Positions 9,946-20,863 of a stretch of 64,000 nt of DNA are shown in pieces. A model generated the notes under the pieces. It was given only the letters and a program-made list of their open reading frames with translations. It was not told the DNA's origin and made no database searches. The DNA lies in NCBI GenBank assembly GCA_018257865.1, contig JAEUBA010000077.1, forward strand, positions 1 to 64,000. The letters run 5' to 3'. This DNA comes from Stereocaulon alpinum (lineage: Eukaryota > Ascomycota > Lecanoromycetes > Lecanorales > Stereocaulaceae). Within the stretch, counting starts at the first letter, position 1. Each line of letters starts with the position of its first letter. The translations under genes were made by a program, and so were the position numbers.

Positions 9946-11795
9946 ATGGCTTCAGATCCGAAGACGTTCCTGGCGGCCTCTGTTCTCAATGATGGGAATA
10001 TTGTGCGTTTCTACCTATTGGAAACCGTAGACGACATTGTTTAATGATGATCAACGTCAGGTATCATATCGGACGCTAAGTAGGGAGGTCAAAGTGCACA
10101 GCAATGTAGCGAAGAAGTATGTGGAAAATGGCGTAACATGTTGACAGACTTAACTAAGACTTTGATTAGGATGCTATACGATTTCTATCAGAAGCAGACC
10201 TCCAAAAAGCCTGGCTCCGTCCACGCAACCTACCTTCTTGACGGCGTTCCTAAAACTACAAACGAGTCCAATATGAATGGCAAGCAAAAAGATGGCGAAG
10301 ACATGCACATGCAAAGCAGCCCATATATGAGCAGTTCGATGCCGCAGGATGACAATGAGCAGGATCGTGTCCAAGTTAGGAGCGTTGTACTGGCTAGAGA
10401 GGAGGACCTCACAAGTGAGAACGGCATGCGAAGCGTAGTGTTGTTCTGCGCTGAACAGATCCCGGCTGAGCATATGTTTTAGCGGTAAAATCAAATTTTG
10501 AACAGATACACTCGATCCACATCTACAGCCTTGAACCTAGCTCTGTGCAGGTAAGAGAACCACCGCTCTAAAACCGTATTGAGCCTGCGCAATGCTGAGA
10601 GTAGGAGAATCTACAAACATTGTCCGAATGCAACCGTTCACTATCAGTCAAGTATGCGCACGAGGACCCCTTGGTAGCTGGAAAGCAGTATGGGATCATT
10701 CAGAATGCCGGCGTCAAAGCAAGTAATTTTTGCTCTATCACACGAATCCTTGCTAATGGTATGCTGTCGTAGCGGAGGTCTGGACGGCGACCAGAAGTGA
10801 CAACAAAACCAGTCTGCAAAAGTAATGAGCTGGCGAGCGGCAAATCTCAGGACACCATCAGGGCAAGCATCAAGTCTACACAGTCTTTAGACCGACCGCT
10901 GTCAAGTGGCAAGGCGGGAAGATCAACACCTCAACCCGATAGCAAGCCGCCCAATAAACCAGCTATTTTGAAGCGCGAGCAGTCCGACATCTTCAAGTCC
11001 TTTTCGAAGCCTACAGCGAGATTAAAGAGAGAGGACACTGGTAGCTCTACACGAACATCACCCGCTCCAAGCCCTGCACAAGCAGTAAGAGCTCGCTTGT
11101 TCTTCCCGTAGAATATCAGTTCTAACCTTGGCAGGACAAGAAAACCGATGACGAAGATGGTGAGAACATTTCCCATTGTCCATCTATCATTCGTGCTAAC
11201 AATCAAAGAACCAATGAAAGATGCCTCCGAAGACGAGCAGGAAGAAGACTTCATAGCAGCCAACAAAGACAGCTCAAAGCAAGCAACGTCACATTCAAAA
11301 CGCGAAGCGGACCTGCGAAAGATGATGGACGAAGATGGTAAAGTAAACCCAGACCTAGCCGTAACCTTTGAGCGAGGACTGACAAGCGAAAAGACGAAGG
11401 CATGGAGGATACTGCCATCGATCCTTCTCAAGAATCGGCTCCTATAGACGCACCGGTTTCGCAGACGGAGACTTCCCCCGAGCCTCCAGTGGTTGTCATG
11501 GGAGGCCGTCGGCGAGGCAGGCGAAAGGTGATGAAAAAGAAGACGATCAAAGACGAGGAGGGCTATCTTGGTTCGTTATATGCTGCAATAAGCCCACAGA
11601 GGACAGGGTTACTGACGAACACGTCCCATAGTAACGAAAGAAGAGCCAGCGTGGGAATCTTTTTCTGAAGACGAGCCTCCACCGCACAAAGAGAGGACCC
11701 CTGCCTCGACTGCATCATCCGCAACAGGCAAGGGTAAAAAAGCTACTGGGAAGCCTGGCCAGGGCAATATCATGTCGTTCTTTGGCAAACGGTAG
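9946..11795 (+). CDS. POL32: DNA polymerase delta subunit Pol32/Cdc27 (POLD3)
   Basis: 448-aa model in ten exons: 9946-10002, 10061-10116, 10170-10414, 10483-10550, 10605-10718, 10773-11084, 11135-11159, 11209-11337, 11394-11570, 11632-11795. The N-terminal winged-helix core matches POLD3 (VSYRTLSREVKVHSNVAKK, then MLYDFYQKQ and KKPGSVHATYLL; later IHSIHIYSLEPSSVQ and EDPLVAGKQYGIIQN). The Lys/Ser-rich tail ends in a PCNA-interacting PIP box, QGNIMSFFGKR. Pol32 links polymerase delta (and zeta) to PCNA for lagging-strand and translesion synthesis and break-induced replication. Intron 5 (10719-10772) appears to use a GC donor (GCAAGT), because neither nearby GT keeps the VKRRSGRRP frame. Exon 7 is only 25 nt. 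Confidence 0.9.
10719..10772 (+). other. GC-AG intron in POL32
   Basis: The donor is AAA|GCAAGT and the acceptor is GTCGTAG, with a CTAAT branch site (tgctaatg) 16 nt before the AG. Joining AAA to CGG restores the conserved VKRRSGRRP reading. The GT 3 nt further on (GTAATT) gives the wrong phase, and GTCAAA upstream deletes conserved residues. GC-AG introns are a known minor class whose donors nearly always read GCAAGT. Confidence 0.7.
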
Positions 11796-12170
11796 TAGCA
11801 TCGTGCAACCAGTGACACGTCTTATCCCACAGAAACGATTTAACTTTCATATGAAAGATTGCTGCGATTCTTGATCAATACAAGTGCATAAGAATACTGA
11901 TCAGTGGAAATTCCGAGTCTCCGTAAGGGCGTCAAAAGGGCAACGTAGCAAACAGTACACTCAGGTAAAATTAATGCAATTGGCTTTGGAAATCACACTA
12001 TCATTTGCTTGAAACTAATAATATCGTTCTATGAATAAGAGGCCCTCAAGTTGGCGATGGCTATTCAATCAAACCACCCAAACCCAGCACCAACACTAAA
12101 TTTGCTATTTGCATGTTGACATGAGTATGCCGAGGGAAATTGACGGTTGTCTCGGCCGGAGTGCTTTGCT
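11796..12170. other. 3' intergenic region between convergent genes
   Basis: 375 bp between the stop codons of POL32 (+) and the His-rich gene (-). Only 3' UTR and polyadenylation signals are expected. Nothing else was seen. Confidence 0.5.
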
Positions 12171-13229
12171 TTATTCTCCAATACCGGCCTTGCCATCTCC
12201 ATCGGCATCCTTTCTTGGGTTTAGTCTATCCAGAAGGCCAGGCTTTTTGTGGGTTGTGCCAGAAGTGTTGTCATAGCCGCTTCCGGTGGTTTCGGTGGTA
12301 CCGGTGGTGTCGGTATGGTGGCCGTGATGGCCGTGGTGGCCAGTCGTGCCAGTACTGGTGGAGCCTCCGAGGGCACCACCAACAGCTCTTGGCTCACCCT
12401 CAAAGCCATCGTAACGCTCTTCACGGCCGGTCAGACTTCCTCCTTGTTTCTTGAAGTCTGCCATGCTGACAGCGGGCAGAGCAGATGCGGCGTGGTGCTT
12501 GGGTTCATTGTGGTGGACTTCGTGAATGGGGACGGTGGTGTGGACAACCGATGGCTGAATAGTCTCCTTGTTGACAACTGGTTGAATAGTCTAAGATATT
12601 CGTTAGTGAAGGTCTCGATATTGAACGGGGCAACACTACTGACTTCATGGACGTGGTGGTGGACATGCTCGCCAGCAATGACTGGCGCAACGGAGTGAGT
12701 TTCTTGAGTGCCACCTTCTGTTCGAGTGTTCTGAAATTGCGTGCGCTCTTGCTCAAGACGTGCTTTGATGGCATCGGCATTGCCATGCTGATGCTCTCGG
12801 TGCTCGACGGGGACGATGTTGTGGGTGTGTTGTTCTGGGAGAACTTCGCGGTCCTTGACTGGCTGCACGGAGGTGTGGTAATGATCTTGATGTACCTCAC
12901 GGTCAATGGCAGTTTGGGCCTCCTCATGGCGAACTTTGGTGATTTTCTCGTTCACGACAGCTGGGGCAACCTTCTCGTGTACGGTGGTATCATGGTGACC
13001 GGCCTTGTGCCTAGGTGAGTAATGATGTCAGCCAAACTGGGTAGCAACAGGGCGTTGGATCATAATACGAGGCAGCAGACGACGTATACAACGGTAGACA
13101 AACTGAGAATCCAAGTTTTGCACAAAAGATTGCAGCGAAGATGGGTCAGAGGACTGAAGGTAGTGAGCCTTGAACAACAACGCTGAATACTCACATGAAG
13201 TCACTGACTGCTTCCTTCGCCTTATTCAT
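12171..13229 (-). CDS. His-rich 'allergen-like' hydrophilic protein, function unknown
   Basis: 273-aa model with exons 13195-13229 (35 nt), 12644-13010 and 12171-12590. Introns are 184 nt and 53 nt. The protein is strongly hydrophilic, with repeated His/Val/Glu motifs: HKAGHHDTTVHEKVAP, then EEAQTAIDREVHQDHYH with PVKDREVLPEQH (residues 41-75), GEHVHHHVHE, and TIQPVVNKETIQPSVVHTT. It ends in a Gly/Thr/His-rich, probably disordered tail. There is no signal peptide and no membrane segment. Pezizomycotina genomes carry this family widely, often labelled 'allergen' by old transfer. The real role is unknown; stress-hydrophilin or metal binding is only a guess from composition. It is divergent from the 507-aa gene, which carries a related module. 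Confidence 0.82.
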
Positions 13230-14279
13230 GGTTGGTGATGAGTAGCTTTATTGTTTGGTAAAGAGTATAGAGGTTGTGGGAACAGTTGAATGTAGGAAGT
13301 AACAGGAAGATGTAATGAAGGAGTTATGATGTTATATGATGAAAGAGCTGCGGGGAATAAAAATTCCCCACCAATGTGCTACATCATCGTTCACGCCTTC
13401 CCTGTTCCAAGTTTCTCGCCCCCCATCACGACTGGACAAGCATATCAGCTACGTCAAGCGTCAGTCCTGGATCGCTTAGCCTGGTCGATAGCGGAAGTGT
13501 TCACTGGTCAAAGTCGCAGGCATCCGACTGTTCTAAGACAAGTCCAACGCATAAGCAACGCCATAGGAGGCAAAGTGGACAAACCCACGTAGCAAATAGC
13601 AAATGGTTGGAATCTTGGAATCTTGGAATGTTGGAATCATCTCTTCAGCATCCAGATCCCACGTAACTAACGGTCACGGCAGGTCTAGGCATAGCCTAAG
13701 CCACTCTACCATACTAGAAGTCGTAGTAAATAACATGGGCAATAATCAATTCACTGACTTGCCCACCAACTTCTGCTGTCTTACTCTGTCAGATCCTTGG
13801 TAGTTAGTTCTATGGACCCATCTGGGCCTTCGCAAGCCTCCCAAGTGATGCAAGTGCAGTGGGCTAAACTTGCTCTATACAGGCAGGATCATCATAGCAC
13901 ATCATACCGACGGCCTTGACGTGGGGCAATCCATTACTTCGGGTATTTACGCGGGCACATACGGCTAAGACCCTTGATTATTATGACGTTTTAATGTGGC
14001 TTGACCGCGATCCGGGCAGTAGCTAAACTAAGGTACTACCTTATAGCTAGATAGCTCGGCTAACGCTGCCAGCTACCTCATCGCTAAAGTCAAAACAGCT
14101 TGCTTCATTTCTCCTCCGATATGCTCTAACGTTGCAGCTCCGGTACTTCCAGTTCTACGAGGTGTGGCAATTGAGAGTCTACTCATCAGCACCTTGCATT
14201 GAGCTTGATGGTCATTGGCACCCACGTCTCTCCTTTGTGAAGCTCGACAGTTGTGCCCTTGCAGTCACGCCATACACTG
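13230..14279. promoter_or_regulatory. 1.05-kb divergent intergenic region with a small tandem repeat
   Basis: Separates the start codons of the His-rich gene (-) and the 507-aa gene (+). At 13606-13639 there is a run of about four TTGGAATC/TGTTGGAATC units. The rest shows no ORF with coding character. Both flanking genes share a protein module, so this is the likely junction of an old inverted duplication. Confidence 0.5.
13606..13639. repeat. short tandem repeat (TTGGAATC)n
   Basis: The sequence reads ggttggaatcttggaatc followed by ttggaatgttggaatcat: four near-identical units of 8-10 bp in the divergent promoter region. It could be a cluster of binding sites or simple slippage. Confidence 0.7.
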
Positions 14280-15968
14280 ATGGCGTCCCGCATGAAGAAG
14301 ATGTTCCATCGGAAAAAGCATGATGATGCTGAAGAGCCTCAACCACGCACTCGAGCACCTGAGAATGATCGGACTGATCCAGCTGTAAGATCATCTCTCT
14401 ACGAAGACGCCAGTCCAGCTGCACCTCCCCAGACCGGTGACACTCCCATAAGGGGTAATGACAGCTCCGTCGTGTTACAACAAGGACGCAAGTCTTCGGT
14501 GAAATCGAGCCGGAACCCGCAGAATTCGAATGGCCATGATACTTTGCCGTATCAAGCACCTACTTCTCGTGGGACTCAACCGCCAGCATCAAACGTGGTG
14601 CCTGGCGCCTACGATCCCTACCAGCAAGTCCCGGCGCTGCCCACAGGAGGACAGAATGAGAGGTCTCGCTCAGCTCTTCACCAGGACTTCGAAGGACTGA
14701 ATCTGGGCGGCGAGCAATGTAAGTATTCTGAATGTACTACCGCCTCTGTCCGCACCCATTAATTGCTCAATAGCTCCAACCACCGTAACGCAGACTGTAA
14801 CTACAACACGTATTCCTACCGGTGCAACTTATGGAGACATCCCAGCTAGAGATAAATATCAGGCTCAGGGATACAGCAACCAAGGCAACGCCACACCCAG
14901 AAATAGCGACCAGGATGCTCCTCGACAGCTTGCCTACAACAGCCCAGCTATACAAGATAGTTACGTTGCAGATCTGGCACGACAAAGATCCATTCCAAGA
15001 AAACAAGTTGGCACTTCTGCCAATGCACCATACTCTTCTGCTCAGTCTCCAGAACCATCAAATGGACAGCTTGGTCATAGCCGAAACCAAAGCGCTTCAA
15101 AGCCGCTACCAGTCGCACCAGTGTCGTCTACTGATAGTTACGATTCCCGGAGATCGGAAGCTGTGCCTCAATCGTCTAGTATTCTGGACAGGTCGAGACC
15201 CATACCAAGGGATGTGCACGGACCACGGGACGCTCAAGATGTTATCAACCGCGCCAAGACCAACACTTATGATACTTCAGTCACTGAGAAAGTCGCTCCA
15301 GGTGAGTCAGATGGAGAAGACGTCATCTAACACAGGAATATGCTCAATCGCCGTGATCTTTAGCCGTCGTTCACGAGACTGTCCACAGAGACATCCACCA
15401 TGTACGCGAAGAGCAGATTACGCGTGATATACACAACCATGACGTCTACCATCGAATACTTCCAGTGATCGACGTGGAGGTGCTCCCACCACGCCACTTC
15501 CTGCCTGTAGAGGGCGGCGGTCTTGTGGAGGTCTCTGCATCGGAGGTTCCGGGCAGGTAAGAAAAGCTTTGTTCTTATCTTGATGGATTACTCACCGGTT
15601 ACAGGGGAAACAACTGGGTCATTGCGGAGACAGCCTCGAAAATTCCGTCGGATCAAGCCGCACCACGAGGAGCTAGACAGTTCACTGCCCGAGAGTTTCC
15701 AGGCCGGGAAGGTGATAATTTGAAGTATAAGGCTCCAGAAGGACATGTAGTTACTGAGCAGACTTGGGTCCACCCACCAGAGCTGGAGACTGGGGCTCGT
15801 GATACGGGGCAATCATGGCCGATGGTGTTCGGGGATGACAATTCCGAGAACGCTTCCTCCCATAAGCACACCGATTTTAAACCATCGAAGCAGAAGAGTC
15901 CGAAGAAGAATTTGGCTGCTCAGGCCAGCCCCGCGCAGCGAGCTGATGCAATAGGCCGAGGACCGTAG
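14280..15968 (+). CDS. conserved disordered fungal protein with His-rich module, function unknown
   Basis: 507-aa model with exons 14280-14718, 14774-15301, 15364-15556 and 15605-15968. The frame is open and phases match across all three introns (55, 62 and 48 nt). The N-terminus is basic (MASRMKKMFHRKKHDD). Residues to about 320 are Ser/Pro/Gln-rich and probably disordered. Residues 323-372 form a compact conserved block (VVHETVHRDIHHVREEQ, TRDIHNHDVYHRILP, VIDVEVLPPRHFLPVEG), followed by a region with GNNWVIAETASKIP and WVHPPELE. I recognise this as a conserved Pezizomycotina protein with no assigned function. Its His-rich block aligns with the block in the divergent neighbour (12171-13229). 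No membrane segment or signal peptide. An alternative start is the ATG at 14292. Confidence 0.8.
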
Positions 15969-17693
15969 CGTTGTATGTTTTCCTTTTCCTTGACTGAGCG
16001 TAGCAATTGCGCAGCCCCTTGCAAAAGCATATCATTGAGCGTTCAAGCGTTCAGGTGGTTCTTTACAGCAAAGCATCTCCAATACTATTCCCTTGTATTT
16101 TATAACAGCATAAATTATCCAGTTCTCAAATTGTAAATGTTTCGATGTTCGGTCTTCAAGGCTGTATATATAGGTTAATAGGTTGATCACCATGTCACGT
16201 CTTGTCTATGAGTGCCGTAATCCTCGGTGTTTTGCGAAGCCTATGTTCGTGCCGCTAAACAGGACAACTTCCAGCGAAGGATTCTGAGCTGATATTTGCT
16301 GATATCAATGGTGAGACTCGTTGTACCTAGAAGACTGTATGTTCGATGGAAGTGTTGCCCGAGGGGCAATACGTATCAGGCTAATGCGGCGTCTTGAGCA
16401 GCATCGTAAGCGTCCGGCTGAGGGAGGCACAATGTTCCCTGGTACGTGGTTCGGACTGAGGATGGATCAAAGCAATGCTTGTGGGTTGCAGGTGGTACTG
16501 TTCCGAGGGCGGAAGAGTTCGACATTGGCGTCGTTGCACTCAGGTGAAACAGTTGGCCCCGAAGGATATGAGAAGACGAGATGGATCAACAGTTGGAACC
16601 CTGACAACAAACAAACACTGCCTCCAAGACCACCACTACGTTGACGCTGAGACCTTAGTAAAATGGTTGGCTGGTTGATGCTGTCCAGATTGGTTCTTCT
16701 GTAGACTTTCATCACGTGCGGGACTACTATATATAAATGGAAGAGTCACCTTGCGCGTGGAACGATGACTGGCTGTTGAAAGCGTGGTACTTGGCCAGCA
16801 CAGGGGCCGTAATGCACCTTACCCTAGAAGGTTTCATGCATGTAGGCCAGTTGGCGGGTGAAGCTGTCATATTGCGCCGTTTCAGAAAGCCATTAAAGTG
16901 CTGCCACATCGACGGGCCAGGGTAGGAGTATCGTGATTTGATCGTTTAACCGTGGGCCGCTAAAAGTGTCCATCCGTCATCCCTACAATTTCCCCTCCCT
17001 AAGGTAGACACTAGAGTTTCAACGGGCCTAAGGCTAAGCACTGATGTACATTCCCCTTTCCGACTCACTGAATTCATGCAAAGAGAAACGAGAACGAGAA
17101 ACGAGAAACGAGAAATGATTCGCGTCCCAAGTTATCAATGTAGCGTTCCGGCGACACTTCTCTACGCAGTGACTTCTAGCCCTAACTTAGTGAATTATTA
17201 AAGGTAGCCCCCCCCAAATAAACAGGGATCCACTAATTCTGCCCACCAATCAACAAATGGCAATTCCCTCCCCTGCTTCCCAACTTCCTACCTCGTCGCT
17301 TCTCTTCTCTTCTTCCTCCGCTCTCCTACTCCCCATCTCACCCACTCTCTTTTCGTCTTCAATTATCCTGCACTGCTAATCGACTGCCGACGGAATTAAA
17401 GCAGTGGACTCATTCGTTTGTCTCTGCTCAGCCTCTGTTCCTTTCTTTCATCCACGGGCATACAGTCCCACGCTTAATCTCGTTCCCTTCATTCACTTTC
17501 ACTCAAGCACTCTTAATATAGGTCTTGCCTTCTCACTTACACCACCTCCATTTACCGGCACCGTTAATTCTCATCCCTGTCCAATCTGATCCTGGCCTGA
17601 GTCGGTCCTTTGCCCTCTTCATTCGAACAACAACCAGCCGCTCGACGTGGCATAAAAGTCTCAATTGCGACTGCCAGCCAGCGCCGATCAATC
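15969..17693. other. 1.7-kb intergenic region upstream of the protease gene
   Basis: Contains only short ORFs without recognisable domains (for example 16321-16644). A TATA-like element (ctatatataaatgg) lies at 16726-16739, followed by a 62-codon ORF (16737-16925) that I do not call. An ACGAGAA microsatellite lies at 17082-17116. A long pyrimidine-rich tract at about 17265-17360, typical of fungal promoters near transcription starts, precedes the aspartic protease gene. Confidence 0.5.
17082..17116. repeat. microsatellite (ACGAGAA)n
   Basis: Imperfect tandem units agagaaacg/agaacgagaa/acgagaaacgagaa, about five copies with a 6-7 bp period. Non-coding. Confidence 0.8.
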
Positions 17694-19055
17694 ATGAATC
17701 AATTCTTGAGCTCATCGCTCATCCTTACCCTCTTTCTCGCGTCGACAACATCCGCCGCCGCTGTCAAAAGGGATGGAAGTTACTCCAAGATCCATCGTCT
17801 TGCCATCGGACCCAGTCTGAGGAACGGCGTCATAGAACTAGACAGGACAATGCGCAAGTACGGCATTGAACCTCCTCAGGAGCTGCGTGATGCGGCCACG
17901 AAGCAGCTCAATGCCATCACCAGCGGCGCCGCTGCGAGTACAAGCGGGGACCCAGGAGTTGGAGGAGGCACCAAGTCCGGATCAGTCGTTGCTAGCCCAA
18001 TGCTGCATAATCAGGAGTATCTTTGCCCTGTCACTATTGGTGGTCAGACCTTGAATCTTGACATTGACACCGGCTCCGCTGATCTGTACGCATTCTCATC
18101 TTCCCGAAGCAGGCATCTATCTTGGCTGACTGAAATTCGTGTAGATGGCTATTCAATACGGCGCTACCAGCCAATGACCAAACAGGCCGTACCGTTTATG
18201 ATTCCGCAAAGTCTTCAACCTTTCAGAAAACCACAGGCTCGACTTTTGGTGTGAATTATGGCGACGGATCCCAGACATATGGCACCGTGGGCACAGACAC
18301 AGTTGAAGTGGGAGGGATTTCTGTGCCGGGTCAATCTATAGAGCTTCCAACCGCCGTCAGTGCCACATTTACCAAGGACACCAACATGGACGGAATTCTT
18401 GGCCTGGCCTATCATCAAGCCAACACCATCAGGCCAACGCAGCAACTAACTTTCTTCGAGAATGCCCTATCCCAACTCCAGGCGCCAGTCTTCACAGCAA
18501 ACCTAAAAGCTGGGAGTGCCGGTGCCTACCAGTTCGGCTTCATCGATAGCACTGCATACAGCGGCACTCTGCAATACACGCCACTCATCCAATCTGCCAG
18601 TACTGTTGGCTTGTGGGCTTTCGAGGCAAACCCAGGTACAAATGCAAGCCCCGCAATTGCAGACACGGGTTCTTCGCTCTTGTTACTTGACGACGACATC
18701 GTCCGTGCTTATTGGGCGCCTGTGCCAGGCCACACCTCAGACGTTCAAGGCATCACTTTCCCATGCAACGTACAACTGCCTGATTTCAAGATTAAGTTAG
18801 GAGATTATACTGCCACTATCTCGGGCTCCCTCCTCAACTACTCTCCAGCTAACGAAGCAGGATGTAAGTACATTTCCAGTCCTACAAAGATTCACAGGAC
18901 TCGACTGACCACTTTTGTCAATCTCAGACTGCTTCGGCGGCATCCAATCGAACTTGGGCCAAGGCATCAATGTCCTCGGCGACGTTATGCTTGCGTCGCA
19001 GTTCGTAGTGTTCGATAGAGGTCAGAACCGTATTGGATTCGCACCTCATGCATAG
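17694..19055 (+). CDS. secreted pepsin-like aspartic protease (A1 family)
   Basis: 412-aa model with exons 17694-18085, 18145-18863 and 18928-19055 (introns 59 and 64 nt). The start is the ATG opening a signal peptide (MNQFLSSSLILTLFLAST). It is followed by a propeptide (VKRDGSYSKIHRLAIG to about residue 95). The first catalytic motif is DIDTGSADL; the first intron falls inside its Leu codon, and the downstream exon continues WLFNTALPANDQTGRTVYD. The flap region follows (VNYGDGSQTYGTVGTDTV). The second catalytic motif is AIADTGSSLLLL. The C-terminus is FVVFDRGQNRIGFAPHA. Such enzymes cleave extracellular proteins at acidic pH for nutrition or host interaction. There is no GPI signal at the C-terminus. 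Confidence 0.9.
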
Positions 19056-19544
19056 ATTGCATAATGGAGAAGAAAATCTGTAAATAGTCAAAGGGGATAT
19101 GTTCTGGCTTCTCTGATGGGCGGAAAAGAGAGTTCCCCACGAGAGTAGAGTCTTTGCAGAGCGGCTTCAGCGACACGTGTGCTTGTGAAGTTGCAGGATT
19201 AGTTGAGATAGACTTCTTAATGAGCTGCCTTGGCAGCAGGATGAGGACGATTGGCCCTTTCGCTCTATTTGCCCACGACTTTCTATGCGTGATGGTAATT
19301 ATCAAGAACGACGAGGACGCCTGTTGAGGTAGACTGTTGCCACCTATTTTGGCCCTGGCACCAAAAAGTCCCCTGCTGACAATGTCGTCTTGAGCATCGA
19401 ATGGAAATCCGCAACTCTCTTTGTTGCTATATGTCACCGGAGTCATACAGTCATAACATGTACACTAGCCAGAAACTTGGTGAGGCTAAGCTCTTGCAAC
19501 TGTCCAACAAACACGTTCCAAGCTCGCTCCCATCTCCCCCACCC
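19056..19544. other. intergenic region between convergent genes
   Basis: 489 bp between the protease stop and the glutathione transferase stop. No gene was recognised. Short ORFs on both strands have no coding character. Confidence 0.5.
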
Positions 19545-20863
19545 CTACTGATTCGTCGACCTAATAGCAGCAGCCGCCGCAGCAACCTCCTCATCCTTGG
19601 GCAAAATATCCGGCACCGGTCCCACAGGCGTAATACTATGCGGATTAATCTGCCTATGACTCTTCGTGTAATGCTTCTTGATATGTTCAAACTGCGTCGT
19701 CTCCCCAAACGCCGGTACATCCCAATACAGATGCCTCAACCACTTATGCAGCGCCGGGTATCCCGATCGTATGTCGCGGATATTGCATTTGAAGTGCTGG
19801 ACGTAGACGGGGTCGAAGCGGATTATGGTTGTGTAGAGGCGGATGTCTGCTTCTGTTATTGAGGGGCCGAAGTAGTAGGGTGCGGCATGTTGGGCGAGGT
19901 GGGCTTCGGCGCGGTCGAGGGAGGCGAAGAGGGGCTGGACGGCTTTTTCGTAGGCTTCTTGGGTTCTGGTGGGGGGGGGAGTGTCAGTTGGCTGGGGCGG
20001 AGTGGAGGAGGCGGTGGGAAAGCTTACGTGGCGAAGCCAGATTGGTAGACGCCGTTGTTGATGTCATTGTAAGTCCACTCGTTCGTACCTTCGATCTCCT
20101 TTCTGTACTTTTCTGGAAACAAGTCTACGTTTTTGTATTTCTCGGGGATGAGGTCGTCGAATTCTGTGTAGAACATGCGGATGATTTCACTTGACTTGAT
20201 GGAAAGTATGTTAGTACTGGGCGGTATTCGAGTTGACAACGTTATTGAAGACGTTGCTCACCTCGTTGCTGACAATTTTGTTCTGCTTGACATCATATAG
20301 AGTCGGTACAGTAAAACGCCCTGTATAGCCAGGATCTACATCAAAGTAGATGTCTCGAAGATGGGTAAAGTTCTTGTGGATGGGATCGGGCGTGACATTC
20401 TCTCCTGGGACCTTGTCCTCTTTGGTAGCGAAGCGCCAGCCTTTGATGATCCGTCAGAGAGGCCCACAACTTCCAAGTATAACCAACTATTCACCTTTCT
20501 CTAGCATCTCCCAGTGTACGGAAGTGTATGGAATGATATCCTCGAGCCCTTTGAGCTTACGAACGATGAGCGCGCGGTGTGCTTTTTCCAGTATGAGCGA
20601 GCCACATGTATCAGTATTTCCAGGAGAGATAGTCACTAACCCCATGGACAAGCATAGGAGACATAGAGGTGATATCTGCCCTTCTCGGCTGGGAACTCTG
20701 CTCCAGGTTGTCTGGAGACATGATTACGAAACTGTGACTGTCCACGTTTGAATTCGCCGGACTTGTCTGCCCAGTTCGTGATCGATTGACCTGTGCCGGA
20801 CTGAAGTGGAGTAACGTTAGAGCTTGCATATTAATTCTCATTGAAGGAAAGCCTTACTGCCAT
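19545..20863 (-). CDS. ECM4: omega/xi-class glutathione transferase (Ecm4-like, glutathionyl-hydroquinone reductase)
   Basis: 339-aa model in six coding exons: 20858-20863, 20641-20800, 20495-20581, 20262-20440, 20028-20194, 19545-19965. The first exon codes only Met-Ala. The active-site cysteine lies in SYACPWAHRALIVRKLKG, with the intron cutting the Ala codon. Further family blocks are GRFTVPTLYDVKQNKIVSNE, SSEIIRMFYTEFDDL, EWTYNDINNGVYQSGFA, the C-terminal helical domain with ITEADIRLYTTIIRFDPVY, and QINPHSITPVGP. Enzymes of this class reduce glutathionyl-hydroquinones and dehydroascorbate. The Ala-rich tail (EEVAAAAAAIRSTNQ) is not conserved. The coding strand switches from C-rich to G-rich within the last exon. 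An inverted repeat lies just upstream of the start. Confidence 0.88.

Noticed and set aside
10723..10772. Ordinary GT donor (GTAATT) for POL32 intron 5
   Set aside because: It leaves the wrong phase and destroys the conserved RRSGRRP segment; the GC donor 4 nt upstream keeps it.
16737..16925. 62-codon ORF downstream of a TATA-like element
   Set aside because: No signal peptide or recognisable domain, an antisense ORF of the same length covers it, and one TATA word is weak evidence.
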